In this document: positions 27,351-35,349 of the stretch, in pieces
Layout: every line of letters starts with the position of its first letter
How positions within the stretch are numbered: the first letter of the stretch is position 1
Source: Parvibaculum sedimenti
Lineage (GTDB): Bacteria > Pseudomonadota > Alphaproteobacteria > Parvibaculales > Parvibaculaceae
Length of the DNA: 64,000 nucleotides
Direction: 5' to 3'
NCBI RefSeq assembly: GCF_009184905.1
Contig: NZ_WESC01000012.1
Location: 1 to 64,000 of the forward strand
Translations under genes and position numbers: made by a program
Notes under the pieces: generated by a model
What the model saw: the letters and a program-made list of their open reading frames with translations, nothing else
The model's database searches: none
What the model was told of the DNA's origin: nothing

Positions 27351-28469
27351 ATGCCCAGACTGAATCTCACCGTCCGCTGGCAGCGCAAGCTCGCCCGATT
27401 TCATCTGCTTCCCTCTGCCGAACGCTTTGCGGAGACCATCTTCGGCGCGACCGACGAATACGGCCCGGCCTATCCCGATTATGACCGTCCTCCCTTCGAC
27501 AAAAGGCCGATCAAATTCCGACATGAGCGGATGAACGGCTGGGTGCGGCTCTTCACGGGCAAGCTACGGCTGGAATATGCGACCGGACTCATCTATTCCG
27601 GCCTGCGTCCGATCTATCGGTCGACGGACGACATCTACACGAAATTCCTTCCCGCGACGAAATACTACGCCACGTTTCGCAGGAAGCGACGGCACATCGA
27701 CGAAGCGATCGTGCTGACGACGCTTTGGGCAGATGGCTACTATCACTTCCTCTATGAGTTCGTGGCGAAGGTGGAGCTCATAGAACGCGCCGGACTGTCG
27801 CCGACTATTCCGGCGATCGTCCCCAAAGGCCTCACGGAGCGATCCTTCTTCAAGCAAGCCGTCGCGCTTGGACTGTTCGGCGACCGCCCCATCATTGTTC
27901 AGGAAGAGGACGAGGTCATTGAGGCCAGACGCTTTTATGTTGTAAGGCCCGACCGTCATTCGCAGCGCCAGCTTGGCTTCCCCGCGAAGCGCTTTGGCGC
28001 TTGCCCAGATCCTCAGGCTCGGCTCCGCATCTATGTATCGCGGAATACACAGGCTGGCACGATCAGGCAGATCCTCAACGAGCAGGAACTCGTCGCCCGG
28101 CTGGAGCCGCTCGGCTTTCAGGTGGTTGATCCCGGCACAACCCCGCTTTCGGCTCAGATCGATCTTTTCTCACGCGCGAGCATTGTCGTTGGGCCGCACG
28201 GTGCGGGCCTGGCCAATATCCTCTTCCGCACAGGCGCTCCGATGGCGCTTGTCGAGATGATCAACGACACCAAACTGACGCACCACCACTTCTTCCAGAT
28301 CGCGAGGCTCTGCGACTATTTCTATCGCGCCACGCTGAACCGAGCCGAGGCCACCTGGGAACAGACGGCCAATGCCCATGCGGACATCGAATCGGTCATG
28401 GAAGCCGTGAACGAGGCAATCGCCTGGGAACATTCGACCTACGACGGCGTCGCGAAGCAGGCCGGTTGA
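27351..28469 (+). CDS. Glycosyltransferase family 61 (DUF563)
   Basis: A 372-residue protein, cytoplasmic by sequence. It carries the GT61 signature VVGPHGAGLANILFRTGAPMALVEMIN near residues 280-300 and RIYVSRNTQAG.IRQILNEQELV before it. Plant GT61 enzymes include beta-xylosyltransferases. The adjacent UDP-xylose synthase makes a xylosyl donor plausible, but this is inference. ATG 27351 lies 52 bp after the UXS stop; an earlier ATG at 27276 overlaps UXS and adds an unconserved Arg/Pro-rich stretch. Confidence 0.85.
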   Translation: MPRLNLTVRWQRKLARFHLLPSAERFAETIFGATDEYGPAYPDYDRPPFDKRPIKFRHERMNGWVRLFTGKLRLEYATGLIYSGLRPIYRSTDDIYTKFLPATKYYATFRRKRRHIDEAIVLTTLWADGYYHFLYEFVAKVELIERAGLSPTIPAIVPKGLTERSFFKQAVALGLFGDRPIIVQEEDEVIEARRFYVVRPDRHSQRQLGFPAKRFGACPDPQARLRIYVSRNTQAGTIRQILNEQELVARLEPLGFQVVDPGTTPLSAQIDLFSRASIVVGPHGAGLANILFRTGAPMALVEMINDTKLTHHHFFQIARLCDYFYRATLNRAEATWEQTANAHADIESVMEAVNEAIAWEHSTYDGVAKQAG

Positions 28470-28483
28470 TTGCACACTGAAGA

Positions 28484-28888
28484 TCACGCGTGGGCTGCCG
28501 CCAACTCCCCGATCAGATTGTCGAGCCCCGCCAGCAAGTGTCGCCAGGCATTGTCCATCTCGGGCGTCCATTCATCGCCCAGAACCTCCCGGAAGGTTTC
28601 CATGACGGTGCCAAAGAAGGTGGCGAAGACGGCGGGCGGTACGCCGAGATTTTCGTGATTGCGCAGCTCGCTCGGGATCATATTGGCCGCATAGCGCCGG
28701 TCGCCAGTGAAATCCACCAGACATTCTATGACCTGCGCAAGCATTTCGCCCTTCACGAGGTCGTTGGAATCGCGCACGAAGAGCACCTGCATCTCCGGAT
28801 GGCGGGCGAAGAGCCGTTGATAAACGAGCGGGGTGGGATCGCCGATACGCTCGGCTACTTTTTCAAGACTCTCCAGTACCAAATTCAT
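28484..28888 (-). CDS. Single-domain bacterial globin
   Basis: A 134-residue globin. H78 in SELRNHENLGVP is the probable proximal (F8) heme ligand. The AB and E helices include VYQRLFARHPEMQVLF with the conserved CD-region Phe. Such globins bind oxygen or detoxify NO; no reductase domain is fused. AGGGAGGACG lies directly before the ATG. It is convergent with the GT61 gene, 14 bp apart, and divergent from the PqqD operon. Confidence 0.85.
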   Translation of the reverse strand: MNLVLESLEKVAERIGDPTPLVYQRLFARHPEMQVLFVRDSNDLVKGEMLAQVIECLVDFTGDRRYAANMIPSELRNHENLGVPPAVFATFFGTVMETFREVLGDEWTPEMDNAWRHLLAGLDNLIGELAAAHA

Positions 28889-28938
28889 TGTCGTCCTCCC
28901 TGGGTCCGTACCTTGAAGAATAGACGTTTGGTCCGGCC

Positions 28939-29025
28939 ATGAACATCTTGTGCTGCAGCCTTGGCAAAGCCGAAAATTTTCTTATGTGGGGAATGGCGTC
29001 TGTGAAAGTTTTGCGGCAGGTTTAA
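28939..29025 (+). CDS. Candidate 28-codon ORF before the PqqD operon
   Basis: The frame encodes MNILCCSLGKAENFLMWGMA plus eight more residues. It has a Cys pair near the start but no ribosome site and no recognisable leader/core layout. It is listed only because it is the sole ATG-initiated frame on the operon strand between the globin and the PqqD gene, where a peptide substrate might be expected. It is more likely chance. Confidence 0.12.
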   Translation: MNILCCSLGKAENFLMWGMASVKVLRQV

Positions 29026-29117
29026 GCGCGGCCTTCGTGAATAGTCATTATCGTTCGCGAGGCGACGTCTGGTGCCCTCCGCAGGGGGGACGGAGACGAA
29101 TACAAGGACTTTGACTT

Positions 29118-29567
29118 ATGCATTTTAAGGCTGTCTACGAAGTATCCACACCCGACGTCGTGGCCGAGGATTTTGGTGGTGAGGTCGTGGTCTTGAACCT
29201 GGGAAATGGGCGTTATTTCAGCCTTCTGGGCGTTTCGGCCGATATCTGGCGCGATCTCGCCCGGGGCCACAAACCTCAGGACCTGATCGACTATGCGGTA
29301 GCCGCCCGCGCCTCTCTCGGAGAGGCCGTTTCTGTGCTGGTCGCCAGCATGATCGCCGAAGGGCTCATCCGTCCTCTGAGCGATTCGGAGGACCGCGCGA
29401 GCCCAACCGGAGCGGCAAGTGCAGCGGCAGCATTGCTTGCCGGCGAAGACGTGCCGCCAATGGAGGCCTTCGACGATATGGCCGAACTTATCCTTGCCGA
29501 CCCGATTCACGATGTCGATGAGGATATGGGCTGGCCTGTGAAGCGGGACCCGGCGCCCACAGCCTGA
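29118..29567 (+). CDS. PqqD-like peptide chaperone (RRE) with conserved C-terminal tail
   Basis: A 149-residue protein. Residues about 8-90 form a PqqD-type winged helix that in RiPP pathways binds leader peptides (EVVVLNLGNGRYFSLLGVSA, then IW..LA.G, then ASMIAEGLI). Residues 91-149 are an extra tail: an Ala/Gly linker, then PPMEAFDDMAELILADPIHD and the motif DPIHDVDEDMGWP (128-140). I recall similar DPIH.VDE.GWP tails in other PqqD-like proteins, so the tail may be the modified substrate or a docking element. AAGGA precedes the ATG. It heads an operon with an HprK-related kinase, two GT2 enzymes and a nucleotidyltransferase, like the clusters called HPr-rel-A. Confidence 0.82.
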   Translation: MHFKAVYEVSTPDVVAEDFGGEVVVLNLGNGRYFSLLGVSADIWRDLARGHKPQDLIDYAVAARASLGEAVSVLVASMIAEGLIRPLSDSEDRASPTGAASAAAALLAGEDVPPMEAFDDMAELILADPIHDVDEDMGWPVKRDPAPTA

Positions 29568-29574
29568 GCCTCCA

Positions 29575-30633
29575 ATGCCCGCCGTCCGCATCGATATCGC
29601 GAACCTTCCCCTATTCGCGCAGGACCTCATCGGCCGCACGGCAAACCTGCCGCGCTCGTCGCTGCATTTGCGCAAGCTCAGCATATTCGGCCTCAGCATC
29701 GACGCATGGTTCAGCGATCCCGCCTATGCTGATCTCTGCGCCCGCAACATCGCGCAGACGCCAGCGGGCGAAGGTGCTGTAGAGATCACCCTGTTCCTCA
29801 TTGATGCGCAATCGACCGGCTCCCCGGCTCCCGCCCGCTGGGGCGAAGATGTCTTCGACCGCGCGGCCTTCAATGAGGCGCTCGCCTCGGCGGGCCTTCA
29901 CGGCGCCTATCTGCACGATCCGCGGGTCTGGCAGTTCTTCTCGCCTGCCGCACGGACCGGCGTCCAGATGATCCGCGAACCCGGTGCAACGCCGGACTGG
30001 GAAACGGGCGGCCCTCTTCGCGTCTTCCTTCACTGGGCTGTTGCCATGAATGGCGCGCGGCTCTGCCATGCCGCAACACTTGGGCACGATGGCAAGGGCG
30101 TCCTGCTCTCCGGCGCGGGCGGCTCCGGCAAGTCGGGCACCACACTCGCCGGTATCGCAGGTGGCCTCACGACCGTCGGCGACGATTACTGCCTCCTTAC
30201 CCAAGGCGATGGCGATGGCGCTTCCGCTTACCCGCTATACCGCATTCTGAAGCAGGACCCGGCGGGCGTCGCCCGCGCCCTCGGCCCCGTCGCCGCGTCG
30301 CGCTTCGGAGCACTCAACTGGCAAGGCAAATACGAGATCCACGCCCCCTTCTTGCACCGCTCGCCATTTGTCGACCGGCTGGCGATCAAGGCGCTGCTGT
30401 TGCCGAGGGTCGCCCATGCGGCACGCAGCGAACTCCGCCCGGTTTCCGCAGGTGCCGCCATGCGCGCCTTCGCGCCATCGAGCGTGTTCCAGCTTCCCGA
30501 CGATGAGACGCAAGGTATCCAGTTTGCGGCGAGGCTCTGCCGCCACCTTCCCTGCTATGAATTGTTTCTGTCGGAAGATGCCGAAGATATCGCTGGAACC
30601 ATCAAGCACTTCATCGAAGAATTGCCGGAATGA
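29575..30633 (+). CDS. HprK-related serine kinase A-like protein
   Basis: A 352-residue protein resembling the ATP-binding core of HPr kinase/phosphorylase. The Walker A GAGGSGKS is at about residues 180-187, preceded by HAATLGHDGKGVLLSG and followed by GDDYCLL, the Walker B-like segment. The N-terminal about 160 residues are a non-kinase domain special to this branch. No phosphocarrier HPr gene is near, so the target is more likely a peptide or protein of this cluster. Related kinases in some lasso-peptide clusters phosphorylate a C-terminal serine. The gene starts 7 bp after the PqqD gene, and its stop overlaps the next start (ATGA). Confidence 0.8.
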   Translation: MPAVRIDIANLPLFAQDLIGRTANLPRSSLHLRKLSIFGLSIDAWFSDPAYADLCARNIAQTPAGEGAVEITLFLIDAQSTGSPAPARWGEDVFDRAAFNEALASAGLHGAYLHDPRVWQFFSPAARTGVQMIREPGATPDWETGGPLRVFLHWAVAMNGARLCHAATLGHDGKGVLLSGAGGSGKSGTTLAGIAGGLTTVGDDYCLLTQGDGDGASAYPLYRILKQDPAGVARALGPVAASRFGALNWQGKYEIHAPFLHRSPFVDRLAIKALLLPRVAHAARSELRPVSAGAAMRAFAPSSVFQLPDDETQGIQFAARLCRHLPCYELFLSEDAEDIAGTIKHFIEELPE

Positions 30634-31391
30634 CAGACAAGATCAGCGTCATCATGCCCGCGCTTAATGCCGGCCGCTTCATCGGTCCCGCGCTGCGTTC
30701 CCTGCTGCGCGAGCCGGGGGTCGATCTCGACATCATCGTGGTCGATGACGGTTCGACCGATGACACCGCCGCAATAGTGGAGAAAATCGCCGCCACTCAT
30801 CCCTGTATCAGGATCATCAATGGTCCCAAGGCGGGCGTCTCACGGGCGCGCAATGCGGGCCTTGCCGCCGTCTCGCCCGAGAGCCGCTACATCACCTTTC
30901 TCGATGCGGACGATCACTGCGCTCCGGACAGGATCTGGCGACAGCTCCAGCTTCTCAAAGATAATCCAGACCTCGAATTCATCATCGGGCTCGTGCAATT
31001 CTTCGAGGAGATCGACGAGGAGACGAGCAGGATCATCGAGGGATCGAAAACGGTGACAGTCACCGGCGTTCAACTCGCCGCGGCACTTTTCCGCCGCTCG
31101 GTCTTCGACAGGTTCGGAGGCTTCGACGAGGAAATGCCGCAGGGCGAGGACACCGACTTCTTCATGCGCCTGCTTGAGGCGCAGACACCATATCTCCTTG
31201 AGACGGTTGTTGCCGTGTTCTATCGGCGCCACTTTGCCAACATGACCAATGACACAGCGCAAGTGCGGCGCGGATTCGTCGATGCTCTGCGCAAATCTCT
31301 CAATCGGCGGCGCGCAGGCGGTGGATCGATGGAAATCGGTGACCTTTTCAAGCGACGTGGATCGGCCGAGGAGGCTTTCAGGAATGCATGA
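30630..31391 (+). CDS. Glycosyltransferase family 2 (first of pair)
   Basis: A 253-residue GT-A enzyme with no membrane segment. ISVIMPALNAGRFIGPALRS and IIVVDDGSTDDT form the nucleotide-binding start, ITFLDADDH is the DxD-type metal site, and GGFDEEMPQGEDTDFFMRL contains the ED catalytic-base region. It overlaps its upstream neighbour by 4 nt and its downstream neighbour by 8 nt, so it is translationally coupled. Its acceptor is unknown; within this operon it may glycosylate the PqqD-bound substrate or a surface polymer. Confidence 0.88.
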   Translation: MTDKISVIMPALNAGRFIGPALRSLLREPGVDLDIIVVDDGSTDDTAAIVEKIAATHPCIRIINGPKAGVSRARNAGLAAVSPESRYITFLDADDHCAPDRIWRQLQLLKDNPDLEFIIGLVQFFEEIDEETSRIIEGSKTVTVTGVQLAAALFRRSVFDRFGGFDEEMPQGEDTDFFMRLLEAQTPYLLETVVAVFYRRHFANMTNDTAQVRRGFVDALRKSLNRRRAGGGSMEIGDLFKRRGSAEEAFRNA

Positions 31392-32085
31392 GGCCTACAG
31401 CGTTGTCATTCCCGCCTATAATGCGGCGGAGACCATCGAAGAGGCGCTGCATTCGATCCTGACGCAAAGCGTGCCGCCCGAGCGGGTCATCGTCGTGGAC
31501 GACGGCTCCATTGACGACACAGGCCTGCGCGCCAAAGCGCTGGACGCTCGCGTCGTCGTGATCCGGCAAATGAACCAGGGCTGCGGCGCCGCCACCACAG
31601 CCGGCATCGCGGAAGTAACGACGCCGTTCATCAGCTTTCTCGACTCCGACGACCTCTGGCTTCCTCACAAGGCGGAGCGCCAGCTTGCCCGGCTCTCTGA
31701 GCGCACAGAGATCGCCGCGCTGGTCGCCCAGGCTCAGATATTCAGAGGCCCCACAGGCTCGCCGCAACTCGGCCCGGTTCGTGAATTGTGGGGACGCACC
31801 ACGCTGATGATGCGCACGAAAGCGGCAAAGGCCATCGGCGAGGTCATCGACCCGCCGGGCGCGCGCGGTGACATGGTCGACTGGATCGCCCGTGGCCGCG
31901 AAAAAGGCTACGCCTTCGAATTGATGAACGAAGTGCTGTCGATGCGGCGCATAAGGCCGGGAAGCCTGTCCTATGGCCGCGATATGGAGAAGGATCGCGG
32001 CTATCTCCTTACCGTGAAGCGCGCGCTGGAACGCAAGCGGGCGGCTGCCGTACCACAGCCCTCTCCGGCGCGGCGCGATGAGTAG
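31384..32085 (+). CDS. Glycosyltransferase family 2 (second of pair)
   Basis: A 233-residue GT-A enzyme starting at the ATG inside ATGCATGA, which overlaps the previous stop. It has YSVVIPAYNAAETIEEALHS, VIVVDDGSIDDTG and FISFLDSDDLWLPHKAE (DxD). The C-terminal part differs from the first copy: RGDMVDWIARGREKGY replaces the ED motif, and a short basic tail ends it. The pair are paralogous in fold but not recent duplicates. The stop overlaps the next start (ATGAGTAG). Confidence 0.87.
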   Translation: MHEAYSVVIPAYNAAETIEEALHSILTQSVPPERVIVVDDGSIDDTGLRAKALDARVVVIRQMNQGCGAATTAGIAEVTTPFISFLDSDDLWLPHKAERQLARLSERTEIAALVAQAQIFRGPTGSPQLGPVRELWGRTTLMMRTKAAKAIGEVIDPPGARGDMVDWIARGREKGYAFELMNEVLSMRRIRPGSLSYGRDMEKDRGYLLTVKRALERKRAAAVPQPSPARRDE

Positions 32086-33532
32086 TCTTGCCCGGCTTCT
32101 CATGCGCCAATCATGGCCGCAAGGCGATCTCGACCTTCTTTTGAAGGTTTCACTCCTGCCCGAGGCGGAAGCGGCCAGATGCTGGGAGCAGTGGAAGGCA
32201 CATCACGATCTCGACGATGTGACGTGGGAGGAGCACAAGCTTCTCACCCCCATTGCCTCGCGCCTTCCCGCCATCGCGCCCGACTGCCCCTATCGCCCGC
32301 GCGTGCAGGGCCTTGCCAAAGCCCATTGGACGACTTCGCAGCTCATGTTGCGAGCGTCGGCGGCGGCCCTCGACGTCCTGATCGCGAACGCCATTCCGGT
32401 CATGCTCCTCAAGGGCGGCGCGCTTCAGGCGGCAGGGCTCGCAGGAAGCGGCCCGCGTATCAGTGGCGATCTCGATATTCTCGTTCCGCGCGCGCTCTAT
32501 CCCCGCACCATCGCGCTTCTCTATGCGGACGAATGGTCTTCACGGGATTCGCGTGAATATGCGCAGAGCTCATGGCGCTTCCGCTCGGGCCTCAACCTTC
32601 GTCGCGGCCTTCATGGCGACATCGATGTTCATCACCAACCCGTGCCGAGTCCCCGGCTCAGCGACGCCGCGCTCGACGCGCTCTGGTCACGGGCGGTGCC
32701 CGCCCGCTTTCATGGCCGGGCTATCTTCGTTCCCTGCCATGCCGACATGATCGCGCTCACGGCCGCGCATGCGATGCACCCCGCGACCGCACGGCAACTT
32801 AGCGCCGCCTGGGCCTTCGATCTCATCACGCTTTTGAAGCATGGCGAGGTCGATCTGGAGAAGGTCGTCGAAAGCACGGCGGCGCTCGACGCTGTGGCGG
32901 CCTGCCTGGCCTGCCTGCTTTATCTCGACAGACTCGTACCGCTCGACAATGGCCGACAGCTCATCCACGCATTAGAGCAGCGCCGCACCAGACTGGGAGA
33001 AACGCTTGGGCTCTTTGCGCACTCAAAGGGTTCGGCAGCCACCACCCCATTGCGGCACCTTGCCGGGCTCGTCGCGGAAAGCCCGAAAGATGATTTCGAA
33101 CCCGAACGGCGCGTCGTGCCACGCATCCGCCGTTCGCGCCGGCCGATACCGGACAAAGGCGCCATCGCCCAGACATTGGACATGCGCGAGCCGAGGCTGC
33201 GCCATGAGTTCAGTATCGGGGGACCCGAATTGGATGGACCACGCCGCCTGGTCGTCGAAATCGAATTCGAGAGGCCCCGCGTCGCGCGGCGCTTCCGCTT
33301 CGACATCTCCGTCGATGGCATGCCGGTCGCACGTCTCGGCGCCCGCCCGGCAAGCCTCGCCCCCGCGACGCGCATGACCTTTTCTGTGCCGCTGCCGTAT
33401 GCGAGCGAACTTTCGTCCCGCATCGCCATCGAGGCTCTGTCAGAGGGGGAAATCCCGGCAAAGGCAAATCTGGAACAGATCCTGCGAGCAAAGCCAGTAC
33501 CGTTCCAGATCGCACATCTCGCCTGGGCTTGA
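32078..33532 (+). CDS. NTP_transf_5-type nucleotidyltransferase with extra C-terminal domain
   Basis: A 484-residue protein. Residues about 85-290 match the NTP_transf_5 family: VMLLKGGALQAAGL, then GPRISGDLDILVPRA with the GxxxDxD-like metal site, then HGDIDVHHQPV and later ALTAAHAMHP. Members occur next to HprK-related kinases and in lasso-peptide clusters, where they are thought to nucleotidylate a substrate or partner. The C-terminal about 190 residues (RHEFSIGGPELDGPRRLVVE, then FRFDISVDGMPVARLG) look beta-rich and are unfamiliar. It is the last gene of the coupled five-gene operon. Confidence 0.78.
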   Translation: MSSLARLLMRQSWPQGDLDLLLKVSLLPEAEAARCWEQWKAHHDLDDVTWEEHKLLTPIASRLPAIAPDCPYRPRVQGLAKAHWTTSQLMLRASAAALDVLIANAIPVMLLKGGALQAAGLAGSGPRISGDLDILVPRALYPRTIALLYADEWSSRDSREYAQSSWRFRSGLNLRRGLHGDIDVHHQPVPSPRLSDAALDALWSRAVPARFHGRAIFVPCHADMIALTAAHAMHPATARQLSAAWAFDLITLLKHGEVDLEKVVESTAALDAVAACLACLLYLDRLVPLDNGRQLIHALEQRRTRLGETLGLFAHSKGSAATTPLRHLAGLVAESPKDDFEPERRVVPRIRRSRRPIPDKGAIAQTLDMREPRLRHEFSIGGPELDGPRRLVVEIEFERPRVARRFRFDISVDGMPVARLGARPASLAPATRMTFSVPLPYASELSSRIAIEALSEGEIPAKANLEQILRAKPVPFQIAHLAWA

Positions 33533-33543
33533 TCAGCGCCGCG

Positions 33544-33981
33544 TCACTTCACTTCCTTGCACGGAAATTTATCGGCGAGGCTCCGGCCCGCAAGCTCGGC
33601 GGCGGGACGTTCGGCAAGTTCGGGATGCGTCTTGTTGTATTCGACAACGAGCGCGGCGAACTCCTGATATTTCAGCATTTCAGGGAGGCGGAAGCAGACC
33701 TCTTCGTCCTTCTTCGGCCCGAGGCGATGGAGCTTGGTCGGCATGCCCGCCTCGGTCGCGTTGTAGACGGCAACCACCATGCCGGCCAGAAACTGGTTGC
33801 AGGCGGTGGCGGAGATCTGCCCCTTTTCGGACATATCCATGTCAACCGACGCATTACAGGCGGCGACAAGATCGGCACCGGTCTTTATATCGGCACCGGG
33901 ATTGGCCCAGGCGGCCGACGCGGCAGCGACAGCAGCGACAGCAGCGAGCAGAGGCACCGCAAAACGCACTGACTTTCTCAT
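33544..33981 (-). CDS. Rap1a/Tai family exported protein
   Basis: A 145-residue protein with a signal peptide (residues 1-26, ending AWA). The mature part fits the Rap1a/Tai fold: TGADLVAACN, then CNQFLAGMVVAVYN, then CFRLPEMLKYQEFAALVVEYNKTHPEL, then A..LAGRSLADKFPC, with the paired cysteines typical of the family. Founders are immunity proteins against type VI effectors, but many chromosomal members have no effector partner, and none is visible here. AGGAGGAGG lies before ATG 33981; an upstream frame to 34071 is not needed. Confidence 0.75.
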   Translation of the reverse strand: MRKSVRFAVPLLAAVAAVAAASAAWANPGADIKTGADLVAACNASVDMDMSEKGQISATACNQFLAGMVVAVYNATEAGMPTKLHRLGPKKDEEVCFRLPEMLKYQEFAALVVEYNKTHPELAERPAAELAGRSLADKFPCKEVK

Positions 33982-34035
33982 TCGACTTTTTCCTCCTCCT
34001 GAGACGATCATCACGATCGACATCGCAGCATAGGG

Positions 34036-34063
34036 AAAAACCGCGCCGCTTTCGAGGCGCGGC
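34036..34063 (-). terminator. Rho-independent terminator after the LLM monooxygenase gene
   Basis: Read on the minus strand: CCGCGCC, loop TCGAAAGC, GGCGCGG, then TTTTT. It lies about 30 bp after the stop of the monooxygenase gene and before the Rap1a-like gene, so the two are separate transcripts. Confidence 0.85.
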
Positions 34064-34089
34064 TTTGTCACATTGAGAATTCGGCCCGC

Positions 34090-35313
34090 CTAGTCAGCGG
34101 ACACCACTTTCGACGTTTCCGCGATCTGGCGCCCCAGCGCAACGACATTCGGGATCTCATCATCCGAAAGCGGCTTCATGAACTTCTTGCGCTTCATCGC
34201 CGCCTCGATATAGGGCGCCAGTTCCTCGGCCTTTTTCTTCTGCCGTTCGGCCTCATACTCCTTGAACTCAGGCATGACGTCGTTCGCAAAAAGCTCTAGC
34301 GACGAGCAGATGTCTTCATGCCGGTTGCGTCCTCCCTGCTGAATGAAGGCAACCTGATCGACGCCGGCCTCCGCGAAGCCGCGCAGATGCTTGCGCATAT
34401 CGTCCGGCGTGCCGATGCCGCGATTGCCGCCCTCTTCCGGGAGCGTGGGCCGCGCCTTCTCGAAGGCGTCCCAGATATTCGTGCGGCCTGGCTTGTGCTC
34501 GCCGAATATATAGTGATGGCCGAGCGCATAGCCGAAGAAGCGGAAGCCGTCCATGCCGCGCGCCTTCGCCACCGCGGCATCCTGATTGAGCGAGAAGCCC
34601 GTCACCATGGCGACATTCGGATTGCAGGCATGGCCGATGGGAACGGCCTCTTCCTTGAAGATGCGGTAATAGTCATCGACCCATTGCTTCGCTTCCGACG
34701 GATCGACGAAGGCGAAGGTGAGCGCACCGATGCCGAGCCGCGCGGCCAGCTTGATCGTCTCGCGATTGGAGCAAGCGACCCAGAGCGGCGGATGCGGCCG
34801 CTGCACGGGCTTCGGCACCACGTTGCGGCAGGGCATGGAGAAATATTCGCCCTCATAGCCCGGATAGGGATCCATCGCCATCATGTTGGCGCATTGCTCC
34901 ACTGCCTCGCGCCACTGGCTGCGCTTCTCGCCCACCGGCACATTGAAGCCACCGAGTTCGAGCAGCGCGGAGCTTTCGCCCGTGCCCCATTCCACGCGGC
35001 CGCGTGAAACAAGATCGAGCGTCGCGATGCGTTCCGCGACGCGGGCTGGATGATTGTAGTTCGGCGGCATCAGCGTGATTCCGTGGCCGAGGCGAATATT
35101 CTTGGTGCGTTGCGAACAGGCCGCGAGAAAAACCTCCGGCGCGGAGGAATGCGAATACTCCTCCAGGAAGTGGTGCTCGACTTCCCATGCGTGGTCGATG
35201 CCCAGCTTGTCGGCAAGCTCCACCTGATCGAGCGCATCCTGAAAGAGCTTCAGCTCGTCGCCCTCATGCCAGGGTCTCGGCAGTTGATGTTCGTAGAAAA
35301 TCCCGAAACGCAT
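34090..35313 (-). CDS. LLM class flavin-dependent monooxygenase
   Basis: A 407-residue luciferase-like enzyme that oxidises a substrate with reduced FMN and oxygen. The N-terminus MRFGIFYEHQLPRPW, then WEVEHHFLEEYSHSSAPEVF, LGHGITLMPPNYNHPARVAE and GRVEWGTGESSALLELGGF are standard bacterial-luciferase fold sequence. The long C-terminal helix with the KKKAEELAPYIE region is typical of the alkane/dibenzothiophene-type subgroup, but the substrate is unknown. It lies downstream of a TetR regulator and a ferritin-like gene on the same strand, so it is probably induced by a TetR ligand. GGGGAGGAT precedes the ATG. Confidence 0.9.
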   Translation of the reverse strand: MRFGIFYEHQLPRPWHEGDELKLFQDALDQVELADKLGIDHAWEVEHHFLEEYSHSSAPEVFLAACSQRTKNIRLGHGITLMPPNYNHPARVAERIATLDLVSRGRVEWGTGESSALLELGGFNVPVGEKRSQWREAVEQCANMMAMDPYPGYEGEYFSMPCRNVVPKPVQRPHPPLWVACSNRETIKLAARLGIGALTFAFVDPSEAKQWVDDYYRIFKEEAVPIGHACNPNVAMVTGFSLNQDAAVAKARGMDGFRFFGYALGHHYIFGEHKPGRTNIWDAFEKARPTLPEEGGNRGIGTPDDMRKHLRGFAEAGVDQVAFIQQGGRNRHEDICSSLELFANDVMPEFKEYEAERQKKKAEELAPYIEAAMKRKKFMKPLSDDEIPNVVALGRQIAETSKVVSAD

Positions 35314-35349
35314 ATCATCCTCCCCGTTATTGTTTTTATCTTCGCGAGA

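Noticed and set aside
29118-33532. Lasso peptide biosynthetic cluster
   Set aside because: PqqD, HprK-like and nucleotidyltransferase genes fit, but there is no asparagine synthetase-like cyclase, B2 protease, transporter or credible precursor.
33544-33981. Type VI secretion effector/immunity pair
   Set aside because: The Rap1a-like protein has no adjacent amidase effector or secretion gene; it is flanked by the nucleotidyltransferase operon and a terminator.
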